NCBI GenBank assembly: GCA_918298275.1
Contig: CAKJZO010000081.1
Coordinates: 1-64,000, forward strand
DNA length: 64,000 nt
Direction: 5' to 3'
Source of the DNA: Spirochaetota bacterium
Lineage (GTDB): Bacteria; Spirochaetota; Spirochaetia; Sphaerochaetales; Sphaerochaetaceae
Position numbers and translations under genes: made by a program. The notes under the pieces are model-generated. The model saw only the letters and a program-made list of their open reading frames with translations, did no database searches and was not told the DNA's origin. Below are positions 38,053-47,487 of this stretch, piece after piece (position 1 is the stretch's first letter; each line of letters opens with the position of its first letter).

Positions 38053-39033
38053 TTATCCGAAACAAGGAAGAAGAATATCCTCGATGAAATCCACACGGTC
38101 GAACACTGAGGGTTTGAAATAGGAAGAAACAGCGACAACGATTTCCTTCTCCGGATTCACGTAGATCACGTTCCCGCTGTTTCCGATTGCGGCATAAATC
38201 TTCTTTTCCGGATGAATGATCCACCACAGGTAGCCATACTGCATCCCCCGGAAATACTTGCTTTCCACTTCCCTTGGCTTTGTCATCTCAGAAATCCATC
38301 CTTCTGAAATGATCCGTTTTCCTTCCCATACTCCCTTGTTCAGGCATAGCTGCCCGATCTTCGCCATGTCGGAAGCGCTCATGCAAAGGCCATAGCCCGG
38401 CGTTCCAAGCCCGTCCGGATCTGCAAACCAGATGTTCTCTTTCGGGGCTTTTGATATGGTAAACTCCTTGTGCTCCTCAGCACTCTCGGCATAGTAGTTC
38501 TTATGTTCTGCAATACAGAGAGGTGCAAAGAGATACCTGTTGGCAAAGTCCACTGTTTTCATGCCTGTAGCCTGATAGAGAATTCCGGAGAGAATATGCA
38601 GGCAGACTGTCCGATAATCAAACTCATCGGTAATGCCGTTTCTCCCGCCAAGGAAGTCAAGTGAGGCGGTTGTCCAGTCATCACTGGAGCACACCTTTGT
38701 CCAGGGATCCCCTTTTCCCTTATAAGGTGCACGCATTGTGAGAAGATGCCTGATGGTGACATCATAGATAGTCTTCTCTCCTCGCTTTACGGAATACTCC
38801 GGAAAGAAGGAGAGAACTTTGTCATCCACACTGCCGATCATGCCGTGATCAACGGCAATCCCGGCCAGAAGCGCCATGATGCTTTTAGTGGCGGACATGA
38901 TGTGAGTGCAGTCATTCCGCTTATACCCGTTCCACTGTTCAGAATAAATCTCCCTGCCGTTCTGCAGAATGCTTATCTGACAGATGTTGGGCTGGTTTTC
39001 CTCAATATACCTGTATAATTCCTTCTGGTTCAT
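38053..39033 (-). CDS. Serine hydrolase (beta-lactamase/class C family)
   Basis: IMSATKSIMALLAG (SxxK), GYGLCMSASDMAKIGQL, YGYLWW. Confidence 0.88.
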   Translation of the reverse strand: MNQKELYRYIEENQPNICQISILQNGREIYSEQWNGYKRNDCTHIMSATKSIMALLAGIAVDHGMIGSVDDKVLSFFPEYSVKRGEKTIYDVTIRHLLTMRAPYKGKGDPWTKVCSSDDWTTASLDFLGGRNGITDEFDYRTVCLHILSGILYQATGMKTVDFANRYLFAPLCIAEHKNYYAESAEEHKEFTISKAPKENIWFADPDGLGTPGYGLCMSASDMAKIGQLCLNKGVWEGKRIISEGWISEMTKPREVESKYFRGMQYGYLWWIIHPEKKIYAAIGNSGNVIYVNPEKEIVVAVSSYFKPSVFDRVDFIEDILLPCFG

Positions 39034-39166
39034 CGTCCGTTGTCCTTCGGAAGTTTCCTGCTTCAATCGTCTGTAAACCGATAATTACCGACGTATCAGG
39101 ACGCCTTCTCCGCAATACGTCTTCATGTGTTTTACCTCCTCTTCATACCGCAAGAATTTGTCTTTT

Positions 39167-39895
39167 TCAAAAGCCATAGAAGTATCTCTTGATGATTTCA
39201 GCCTCAGGATAATTGAGCTCGTCTATCTGCCTGATGACTTCATCAACATCATATCTGACATCAACCGGCTCAATATCGGCTTTGCCGTCTTCAATGTTCA
39301 GAACACCGGCCCGTGCAACAACATGCTCCTTTGAAGGACAACCGAGGGAACCGACATTGATATATAGCTTGTCTCCCCTGCAGATATTCCTGAAATGATC
39401 ATGCCCGTATATTATGACATTGCTTTTCACATCTGCGAACATGGTCAGCAAATCATGCTCTGTGGGATTCTGGACCGAGCCCCTATAATGACCGCTTTTG
39501 TCCATGCATGAATGCATGACGGATATGACCAGTCCCTTGGATTCAAAATCGATTCTTTTCGGAAGACTGCGAAGAAACGCGACAGATTCTTCAGAGAGCA
39601 GACTGTGCTCCCATCTGTGGTGTTCCATCTCACCGTAGCTCATATTCTCCTCATTGGGAAAGACAGCTGGCATTCCCTCAAGCAGATAGCCCTCATGGTT
39701 GCCGCGCACGGCAATCAGTCCCGGAACACGCATCATTTCCCGAACGGTTTCCTCTGGATTGGGGCCAATTCCGATGATATCCCCGCAGCAGATGATTCTG
39801 TCGCAATTCAGTTGCTCAAGCTGCCTCAATATGGCGCGCAGGGCTGTAAGGTTGCTGTGGATGTCTGTAATGATTCCGTATTTCATTGTTTTCAT
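39167..39895 (-). CDS. Metallophosphoesterase (YfcE/MJ0936-like)
   Basis: GIITDIHSNLTAL, CCGDIIGIGPNP, VRGNHEG, IIYGHDHF. Confidence 0.9.
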   Translation of the reverse strand: MKTMKYGIITDIHSNLTALRAILRQLEQLNCDRIICCGDIIGIGPNPEETVREMMRVPGLIAVRGNHEGYLLEGMPAVFPNEENMSYGEMEHHRWEHSLLSEESVAFLRSLPKRIDFESKGLVISVMHSCMDKSGHYRGSVQNPTEHDLLTMFADVKSNVIIYGHDHFRNICRGDKLYINVGSLGCPSKEHVVARAGVLNIEDGKADIEPVDVRYDVDEVIRQIDELNYPEAEIIKRYFYGF

Positions 39896-39924
39896 GATCT
39901 ATCAACCCTGTTGTTTTTCTTTCA

Positions 39925-40818
39925 TCATTCATCCAGTATTCGCAGATAGGAATCAAGCCTCTCATTGATATACTTCGCAAACAGCTTCTCCATAGCAGAA
40001 AGATTATGTTTCACGTGGTATTCGTCAAATGCATCATAATATGCAACTCTGTCCGTGAACTTGATGTCAATGGGAGGGTAACCGGCCTTCATCAATTCCA
40101 TATTTACCAGCAACCTCCCCGTTCTTCCATTACCGTCAATAAACGGATGGATTCCCTCGAACTCAATATGGAATCGTGCAAGCTTCGTGATAATATGCTC
40201 ATTGCTCTCTGCATAAGAGATAAGAAGCTGTTCCATCTTTGGCGCTATAAGGTATGGTTGTGCCGGTTCATGTGCGGCTCCCATTATCCGTACAGGGACT
40301 CTTCTGTAGACTCCGCGGTCATCCTTCTTGTCTGCCAATACAAGATAATGAATCTGCCTGATTATCCATTCGGTAAGCGGTTCATTCCTTTTAACAAGTT
40401 CACACACAAAGTCAAACGCCTCTTTGTGCCCTACAGCTTCCAAATGGTCCTTCAACGGCTTTTGGTCTACTGTCAGTCCACGAAGAACCATATCGGTTTC
40501 CCTGAGGGTGAGCGTATTGCCTTCGATTGCATTCGAGTTGTAGGTGTACTCGACTGCGAACTCTTCCCTCAGTCTTTCCAACTCACCTTCTGTTAAAGGT
40601 CTTTTTCCATCAAGTTCCGCTTTTTTGCGGTCAATCTGCTCAAAAATGCTCTCTCTGGACTTAAATCTCCCATCTGAAGGTTTTTGAGAATCAATAGGGA
40701 TCTTCCAGCCACGACCTTCCTGAACTGCACCGGCAATCTTCCCCTCAGAGCAAAGAACTCTCACTCTTCTCTCTGAGATTCCCCATCTTTCAGATGCTTC
40801 TTTGGTTGTCATAGGCAT
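39925..40818 (-). CDS. Fic family protein with N-terminal helix-turn-helix domain
   Basis: Fic motif HPFIDGNGRTGR; inhibitory-helix-like YNSNAIEGNTLT; N-term KEASERWGISERRVRVLCSEGKIAGA. Confidence 0.92.
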   Translation of the reverse strand: MPMTTKEASERWGISERRVRVLCSEGKIAGAVQEGRGWKIPIDSQKPSDGRFKSRESIFEQIDRKKAELDGKRPLTEGELERLREEFAVEYTYNSNAIEGNTLTLRETDMVLRGLTVDQKPLKDHLEAVGHKEAFDFVCELVKRNEPLTEWIIRQIHYLVLADKKDDRGVYRRVPVRIMGAAHEPAQPYLIAPKMEQLLISYAESNEHIITKLARFHIEFEGIHPFIDGNGRTGRLLVNMELMKAGYPPIDIKFTDRVAYYDAFDEYHVKHNLSAMEKLFAKYINERLDSYLRILDE

Positions 40819-40829
40819 AATCCTCCGCT

Positions 40830-40886
40830 TATCGGAATAATACCATGGCTATCGGAATAATACAATGCAAAATAACGGAATGATAC
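40830..40886. repeat. Three direct repeats upstream of the Fic gene (candidate operator)
   Basis: TATCGGAATAATAC at 40830-40843 and 40850-40863, TAACGGAATGATAC at 40873-40886. Confidence 0.7.
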
Positions 40887-40905
40887 TGCGCCTTTAGAAC
40901 AGGAA

Positions 40906-42009
40906 TCAGTTGAAACTACGAGACAACAGAACCACGGTCTCCATGTGCGGTGTCTGCGGGTAGAAATCGAAGAGCTTGAGGGTATCGGCCTTGTAGCCCA
41001 GCTGGGTGAGGCGCTGGATATCACGGTGCATGGTGGGCGGATAGCAGGAGACATAAACTATTCTTTTGGGGCTCCAGGAAGCGATCATGTCGGGAACCTT
41101 TTTGTCCAGGCCCACTCTGGGAGGGTCGACTATGACGGTATCGACTTTTCTTGTCTTGGGGTTCCACTTCTCCACCGGTGAGGTGAAGAACTGCGTGTTC
41201 TTCAGATGGCTCTTGGCCAGGGAGAGACAGAACCTGTTGATCTCGACTGCCGTGACATCGAACTTGTCCTCCAGATAGGCGCTGAAGGTCCCCACCCCGC
41301 TGTAGAGGTCCATGACGCTGGGTCCTTCCGTGAGGGAGACCACGTAGTCGATCAGCTGAGGCAGGAGTATCAGGTTGGACTGGAAGAAGACCTTGTTGCT
41401 CACGGGCAGGCGTCTGCCGTTGACGGTGATCCAGCCTGTTTTGTCATCGTACAGCACCCCGTCATCCGTGGTGATGCAACTCAGCTCGCTGTTCTTAAGC
41501 TCCCACGCATTGAGTCTGGGAGGGTTTTCAATCAGATCGTTCAGTGCCCTGTCTGCAACAGGACATTTCGGGATTGCTATGCTTTTGTTCGAGCTCTCCG
41601 CACAGAAGCCCAGCCTTGCCTTGCCGTTCTCTATCCTGTACTGGAAGCGGGCACGGCTGCGGTAGCCGAATTCGGGACCGGAGACGGGCTCTTCATATTT
41701 CAGGTCCGGGAAATCGGCAAAGAGCTCTCTGACTATCTGGCTCTTGGCTTCGAACTGGGCTTGGTAATCAAGCTCTATCCATGAACAGCCGCCGCATTCC
41801 GAGCTCTTGGGGCACGGTGACGTACGGCGGTCTGGGCTTTTTGTGATTATGCTGAGAATCTTGGCAATACAATAGCTTGATTTATCTTCCACTATAGATA
41901 TTTCGGCCTCTTCACCGGGGAAGAGGCCATCAATGAATACTACTCTGCCATCATCAAGACGGCCGACTGCACGGCCGCCCTGGGCAAGTTTCTCAGCTTT
42001 TATCAGCAT
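40906..42009 (-). CDS. TrmA/RumA-family RNA (uracil-5)-methyltransferase
   Basis: CPKSSECGGCSWIELDYQAQ Fe-S Cys motif, MDLYSGVGTFSAYL, VDTVIVDPPRVGLDKK, IVYVSCYPPTMHRD. Confidence 0.92.
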   Translation of the reverse strand: MLIKAEKLAQGGRAVGRLDDGRVVFIDGLFPGEEAEISIVEDKSSYCIAKILSIITKSPDRRTSPCPKSSECGGCSWIELDYQAQFEAKSQIVRELFADFPDLKYEEPVSGPEFGYRSRARFQYRIENGKARLGFCAESSNKSIAIPKCPVADRALNDLIENPPRLNAWELKNSELSCITTDDGVLYDDKTGWITVNGRRLPVSNKVFFQSNLILLPQLIDYVVSLTEGPSVMDLYSGVGTFSAYLEDKFDVTAVEINRFCLSLAKSHLKNTQFFTSPVEKWNPKTRKVDTVIVDPPRVGLDKKVPDMIASWSPKRIVYVSCYPPTMHRDIQRLTQLGYKADTLKLFDFYPQTPHMETVVLLSRSFN

Positions 42010-43754
42010 CAGTTCTTCTCTGCAAGCTCTTCAAGCTGCTTTACGTAGCTGGCGATGATATCCATGCCTTCCTGCCAGAAAGCAGGATCGGTGATATCTA
42101 TTCCAGCGCTCTTGGCAACATCCTCGGCAGAGAGCTGACCTGTCAGAGAAAGAAGTGCATTGTACTTCTCGTAGAACGGGTGGTCACTCTTCTCCTTGGT
42201 GGAGCGGTTGTACAGTCCCAGTCCGAAGAGCTGGCCGAAGGCATACGGATAGTTGTAGAAGGAGAATCCGGTGCTGTAGTAGTGGCCCTTGACCGCCCAC
42301 ATGTACGGATGCAGCAGCTTCTCGTCCAGACCGTCGCCGTAGGTCTTCTTCTGGCAGTCGATCATGATCTCGCACATCTCGTCAGGCATCAGCTCGCCCT
42401 CGCGTCTCTTCTCGAAGATCTCGCGCTCGAAGTAGAAGCGACAGAGGATATCAACGCAGACCTGGCAGGCACCCTGCACGAACTGCTCGATGATGGCAAC
42501 CTTCTGCTCCTCAGTTGCCTGCTCGACCGCACCCTTGAAGACGATGAACTCGCTGAAGATGCTTGCGGTCTCGGCAAGGGTCATGGGGTAGCTTCTCAGC
42601 AGAGCCGGCTTGACGCTGACCACATGGTCATGCCAGGCATGTCCGAGCTCGTGTGCAAATGTAGAGACTCCGTCGTATGTTCCGTCGAAATTGGCGAACA
42701 CCCTGCTCTCCTTGATCTTGGGCATGTAGATGTCATAGGCTCCGCCTGTCTTGCCTGCTCTCGGGAACGGATCGATCCAGTTGTTGTCGAATGCATTGGC
42801 TGCGAACTCTCCCATTGCGGGGTTGAATGCGCCGTACTGTGTCATGACCATTTCCCTTGCCTGCTCGTAGGTGTAGTTCATATCGGCTTTTCCGACCGGG
42901 GCAAAGAGGTCATAGAAAGCGCACTTCTTCAGTCCCAGGAGCTTGGCCTTGGTCTTCAGGTATCTGCGGAACATGGGAAGGTTCTTCTCCAGGGTTCCGA
43001 TCAGGGCGTCGAGGGTCTTGCGGGTTATTCTCGCCCCTGCGCAGGATCTGTCGATCGGGCTTTCCCAGTTGCGTCTCTTCTCGAGCGAGAGGCTTGTTCC
43101 CTTGATGCCGTTGAGTGCATAGCAGAATGCAACCTCATGTTCCTTCCAAACCTTGAGCTCTGCCTCGTAGGCCTTTCTTCTGACCTCGCGGTCGGGGCTT
43201 GTAGCAAGGGCGCGCAGCTGGATGACGGTCTTCTTCTCCCCGTCCAGCTCAGCGCAGGCAGAGGATGAGATTGTCTCCTGGAGACGTCCGAAGGCATCGG
43301 AACCGCTTCTCATGAGGTCTGCGGCCAGCTCCTCGAGCTCCTTGGGCATCTGATGCTTTGCCTCTTCGGCGATCTCATCGAAGATGAACCTGTAGTCGGG
43401 ATGGTCCTTGCAGTAGGCATCGACCTCATCCTTATGTTCTGCAACGAATGTAGTGAACAGCGTGGAGCACACGGCTTCATCCATGCCGAGTTCCTCAACC
43501 TTGTTCAGGGCATTGACTGCGGCCTTGTCGGTAGTATTGACGCTTACGTTGCAGTAGGCATAGGAACCGAGTGTTTCGGATATATCTTCCATCTCGTTTT
43601 CCATATCCACCAGCTTGGCCAGATTCGGCTTTGCAGATTCGAGCTCTTCCCTGATCTGCTTGAGCAGGGTCTTCAGCTTCTCAAGGTCTGCATTGAACTC
43701 CGGCGAATCTACTGCCGGATAAATGGGGCTGAGATTCCATCTCTTCTCTTCCAT
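42009..43754 (-). CDS. pepF: Oligoendopeptidase F (M3B metallopeptidase)
   Basis: FAHELGHAWHDHV (HExxH-type HELGH), M3 family architecture. Confidence 0.92.
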   Translation of the reverse strand: MEEKRWNLSPIYPAVDSPEFNADLEKLKTLLKQIREELESAKPNLAKLVDMENEMEDISETLGSYAYCNVSVNTTDKAAVNALNKVEELGMDEAVCSTLFTTFVAEHKDEVDAYCKDHPDYRFIFDEIAEEAKHQMPKELEELAADLMRSGSDAFGRLQETISSSACAELDGEKKTVIQLRALATSPDREVRRKAYEAELKVWKEHEVAFCYALNGIKGTSLSLEKRRNWESPIDRSCAGARITRKTLDALIGTLEKNLPMFRRYLKTKAKLLGLKKCAFYDLFAPVGKADMNYTYEQAREMVMTQYGAFNPAMGEFAANAFDNNWIDPFPRAGKTGGAYDIYMPKIKESRVFANFDGTYDGVSTFAHELGHAWHDHVVSVKPALLRSYPMTLAETASIFSEFIVFKGAVEQATEEQKVAIIEQFVQGACQVCVDILCRFYFEREIFEKRREGELMPDEMCEIMIDCQKKTYGDGLDEKLLHPYMWAVKGHYYSTGFSFYNYPYAFGQLFGLGLYNRSTKEKSDHPFYEKYNALLSLTGQLSAEDVAKSAGIDITDPAFWQEGMDIIASYVKQLEELAEKN

Positions 43755-43763
43755 AACTTGCTC

Positions 43764-45110
43764 CTATATGTCCAGATTGTACTCTTCAATCTTGGTAATC
43801 AATGTTCTCCTGGTGATTCCCAGTTCATTGGCAGCCTTGGTGCGGTTGCCTTCCCAGCGTCTGAGTGATTTCTCGATAACCTGTTTCTCAACATCCTTGA
43901 GCGACATCCCCTCGGTGCCGAGGTTTACCTCCGGAGCCTTGCGGGCATCGTGCCTGAGCACATCACCCCGAAGCTCGATGTTGTCTGCGGTTATCAGATC
44001 CCCGTCCGAGAAGATTGCCGCACGCTCGAGGATATTCTCCAGCTCCCTTATGTTGCCGTAGAAATCATAGTTCTTGAGCTTTTCCATTGCCTCCGGGGTG
44101 AGACCTGAAAAATGGCGTCCCATATTGGCATTGAGCTTCTTTATTATCCAAGCGGCCAGAAGCGGAATATCTTCCTTGCGCTCGCGAAGCGGCGGGATAT
44201 GTATGCGCACGACGTTGAGGCGGAAGAACAGATCCTCGCGGAACTTGCCCTCACGCACCATCTCCTCAAGGTCCTTGTTGGTCGCGCAGACTATGCGGGC
44301 GTTGATTGGCATGGGCTCTGTTCCGCCAAGGCGGGTGATCGAACGCTCCTGAAGAACGCGCAGGATCTTGACCTGAAGAGGATAAGGCATGTCGCCTATT
44401 TCATCCAGAAACAGGGTTCCGCCGTTGGCAAGCTCGAACATTCCGCTCTTGCGGCCTACGGCTCCGGTGAAGGCTCCCTTCTCATAACCGAAGAGCTCGC
44501 TCTCCAGAAGATTCTCGGGAACTCCGCCTATGTTGATTGCCACGAACGGGCCTGAGGAGACCGGACTCTGTTCGTGGATGGTTCTTGCCACCACTTCCTT
44601 TCCGGTTCCGCTCTCGCCCGTGACAAGGACGCTGGAATTGGTCTGGGCGATGCGTCCAATCATGTCCTTCACCTTGCGGATCTCGACGCTCTCACCGATG
44701 AAGGCCCTGCCCTGCGGAAGGCGCTCCTCCATCTCCTGCAGCGTTCTAAAGTGCTGGGCTTCAACAAGGTTCTTGAGCTTGATGATGACCTCTGCAGGGT
44801 CAAACGGTTTGACGATGTAGTCCTGGACACCGTTCTTCAGGGCAGTGACGGCATCGGAAATCTCACCGTGTGCGCTCATCATGATGATCGGCATCCTGAA
44901 GCCCTCATCACGAACCCACTTGACCAGCTCCTGGCCGTCCATGCCCGGCATCTTGAGATCCACAAGCATGCCGTCGAAGGTCTCTTCACGCAGTATGCGC
45001 TGGGCCGAGTAGGCGTTTTCCGCACCTACTCCGTCAATGCCTTCGACCTTCATGTATCTGACCATCAGGGACCTGATGTTGGTTTCATCGTCTACGATCA
45101 ATATCCTCAT
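43764..45110 (-). CDS. NtrC-family sigma-54-dependent response regulator
   Basis: Receiver VDDETN...[43 protein letters not shown]-terminal Fis-type HTH. Confidence 0.95.
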   Translation of the reverse strand: MRILIVDDETNIRSLMVRYMKVEGIDGVGAENAYSAQRILREETFDGMLVDLKMPGMDGQELVKWVRDEGFRMPIIMMSAHGEISDAVTALKNGVQDYIVKPFDPAEVIIKLKNLVEAQHFRTLQEMEERLPQGRAFIGESVEIRKVKDMIGRIAQTNSSVLVTGESGTGKEVVARTIHEQSPVSSGPFVAINIGGVPENLLESELFGYEKGAFTGAVGRKSGMFELANGGTLFLDEIGDMPYPLQVKILRVLQERSITRLGGTEPMPINARIVCATNKDLEEMVREGKFREDLFFRLNVVRIHIPPLRERKEDIPLLAAWIIKKLNANMGRHFSGLTPEAMEKLKNYDFYGNIRELENILERAAIFSDGDLITADNIELRGDVLRHDARKAPEVNLGTEGMSLKDVEKQVIEKSLRRWEGNRTKAANELGITRRTLITKIEEYNLDI

Positions 45111-45128
45111 CTAAAACCTCATTTCAAA

Positions 45129-46448
45129 TCATTTGCAGGGCAGACTGACCTCTGCCACGGTTCCGCCGTTCTCCCGGTCGTAGATCTTAAGGGTACCGCC
45201 GCGGGCCTCCACGAACTGCTTGGAGATGGACAGACCTATCCCGCTTCCGTGAATCTTGGTGGTAAAGAACGGATCGAACAGCTTCTCCTTGGTCTCCTTC
45301 GGAAGACCGTCGCCACGGTCCATGACAAGAATTGTCACCGTCCTGTGCTTTGCACGGATGTCCACCTCAACCTCGGGATCGCGGCCCTCGCAGCTTTCGG
45401 TGGCATTCTTCATCAGGTTCTCGAACACAGACCTTGCCCTGTCCTCGTCGAAGTTCACGACGATCTCGGGGGTATCGGTCTGTACCTTTATGTTCTGTTT
45501 GAAAAGACGGGCGATGTCACGGATGAAGGACACGATTTCAATGTCCTTCGGTTCTCCCGCGGGGTTCTTGAGGAACTCGCTGACACGGTTGGTAAGGCTG
45601 GTCAGACGGGAGATTTCGTGGTCTATGACATCCAGGTCCTGGTGGAACTCCTCCGGCATGAGCTTGCGCATGAGTGCGCTCTGGATGGTCATTGCGCTCA
45701 GCGGATTCTTGATCTCGTGAGTCAGGGTTCTGGCTGCGGCACCGAGTTTTGCAAGGCTCTCGTTCTTCTGAAGCTGCATCCTGTATTTTCGGTTGTTGTT
45801 GTAAATGCTGAGAATCATGAGGAAAACCAGCAGCATTAGGCCCATTCCGACTATCGAAAGAATCCTTGCGCGTCTGAGGCTGTGGAAGTAATTGCTCCCG
45901 TCGAATTTGACATAGATGATATCGGGAAGGTCCGGATAAGGCGTCTGGTTTCCTCTGGGATCGCTTGGGGCGATGTTTCCCAGTTCAAGTACCACATTGA
46001 GCCTTGAGAGACGGAAATATTCGATCTCATTGGTGCTCTCGTCCATCATGTAGATGCCTAGAGTCGAATCCTGTCCGGTCCTTCTGCCCTGGGCCAGCTT
46101 GGACAATGGAAGCGTCAGTGGGACTTCACCGAGCCTCTGGTAGGCCGAGCCGCTTGAGGAGTAGATGCCGATTCCCTTTACTCCCTCGTCTTCCATGACC
46201 GAAAGGGCCTTGCTGGTGCTGTCGCTCAGGGCCATGTAGATCGAGTTGAAGGATTTCTCGGAATCGAATTTCATCTGAAGCAGGTACTTCTCCGAAATCC
46301 CGTTATAGATCATGAAGATGAAGGCCACGGACAGAACGAATGCAAGAATCAACCCGACATACACGAACGGGCGTTCCTTGCCTTCTATGAATTTCCATCT
46401 GAGTTTTATGTTCTTCTGCGCATCCTGAAGGACTTTCGGAGTTTTCAT
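45129..46448 (-). CDS. Sensor histidine kinase
   Basis: LTHEIKNPLSAMTIQ H-box; VFENLMKNATESC, GDGLPKETKEKLFDPFFTTK, GSGIGLSISKQFVEARGG. Confidence 0.95.
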   Translation of the reverse strand: MKTPKVLQDAQKNIKLRWKFIEGKERPFVYVGLILAFVLSVAFIFMIYNGISEKYLLQMKFDSEKSFNSIYMALSDSTSKALSVMEDEGVKGIGIYSSSGSAYQRLGEVPLTLPLSKLAQGRRTGQDSTLGIYMMDESTNEIEYFRLSRLNVVLELGNIAPSDPRGNQTPYPDLPDIIYVKFDGSNYFHSLRRARILSIVGMGLMLLVFLMILSIYNNNRKYRMQLQKNESLAKLGAAARTLTHEIKNPLSAMTIQSALMRKLMPEEFHQDLDVIDHEISRLTSLTNRVSEFLKNPAGEPKDIEIVSFIRDIARLFKQNIKVQTDTPEIVVNFDEDRARSVFENLMKNATESCEGRDPEVEVDIRAKHRTVTILVMDRGDGLPKETKEKLFDPFFTTKIHGSGIGLSISKQFVEARGGTLKIYDRENGGTVAEVSLPCK

Positions 46449-46536
46449 GCGTGAAATTATAACTTATAAACCGTTCTCATGTGAATGGATAAATTCCCTT
46501 GAACAAAAGGCATTCTTTCACTACTCTAGACTCGAC

Positions 46537-47487
46537 ATGCTTAAAAAGAAAATCGAAGACCAGGAGCTTCTCGAACACCTCGACAGGCTTCCTGAAGATG
46601 GCAGGCAGGTAGTATTGCTCGCTGATGGCCAGATCCGTCTCACAGGCTTGGGCGGAACCACAATGGTGAACCAGATGCGGAGCAATTTCAACCTCGGCTT
46701 GCTTGAAACCTACATTCTCGGACAGGCCTACATTGCAGCAGGTCTGATGGCTAGCTCCGTAAAAGGCAATGACCGCATCCAGCTCAACGTGGAGTGCGGA
46801 GGCCCAATCGGCGGAATCTATGTCGAATCATGGGCCTGCGGAGCCGTCAGAGGCTTCATCAAGAACAATCCCATCCCACTGGACAAACCTATTGAAAGCA
46901 AGGATTTCTCATTCCTCTACGGACCCGGATTCGTGAGTGTCACGAAGCTTCTCGAGGGAAGCCGCACCCCGTTCACGGGCCAGACGATGATGCAGTACGG
47001 AGACCTTGCCAAGGACCTTGCCCTCTACTACAACGAGAGCGAGCAGACTCCCACAATGTTCAGCCTTTCGGTTAATTTCGACAAGCAGGGCCGGGTCATC
47101 GGTGCAGGAGGACTGTTTCTGCAGGCAATGCCCGGTTGCAGCGATGAAGTTCTGGAGAAGCTTCAGGAAAAGAGCACACGCCTTCCCTCGATGGGAGCAG
47201 CCCTTGCCGAAGGAAAAACCGTCAGTCAGTACATTGAGGAGAACTTCGCCGAATTCGGGGTCCAGGAGCTTGCATCAGAGCATCTGGGCTTTTCCTGCCC
47301 CTGTTCCAGGGAACATTTCGAGACCTTCCTGGGAAGACTTCCGCAGGATGAGAAGGACGGAATCCTTTCCGATGACAAATTCCCGCTGGAACTGGAGTGC
47401 CTGAACTGCGGCACCAAGTACCGCTTCGACAAGAACGAGATAATGAACATCTTCAAGATGGATACAACCAAAGGAGAGAAGGCATGA
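46537..47487 (+). CDS. hslO: Redox-regulated chaperone Hsp33 (start uncertain; ORF open from 46447)
   Basis: RLTGLGGTTMVNQMR; C-terminal CPCSREHF...CLNCGTKYRF Zn-binding cysteines. Confidence 0.85.
   Translation: MLKKKIEDQELLEHLDRLPEDGRQVVLLADGQIRLTGLGGTTMVNQMRSNFNLGLLETYILGQAYIAAGLMASSVKGNDRIQLNVECGGPIGGIYVESWACGAVRGFIKNNPIPLDKPIESKDFSFLYGPGFVSVTKLLEGSRTPFTGQTMMQYGDLAKDLALYYNESEQTPTMFSLSVNFDKQGRVIGAGGLFLQAMPGCSDEVLEKLQEKSTRLPSMGAALAEGKTVSQYIEENFAEFGVQELASEHLGFSCPCSREHFETFLGRLPQDEKDGILSDDKFPLELECLNCGTKYRFDKNEIMNIFKMDTTKGEKA

Noticed and set aside
42180-43268. 362-aa plus-strand ORF
   Set aside because: Antisense to pepF; no domain similarity
44574-45839. 421-aa plus-strand ORF
   Set aside because: Antisense to the NtrC/HK two-component genes
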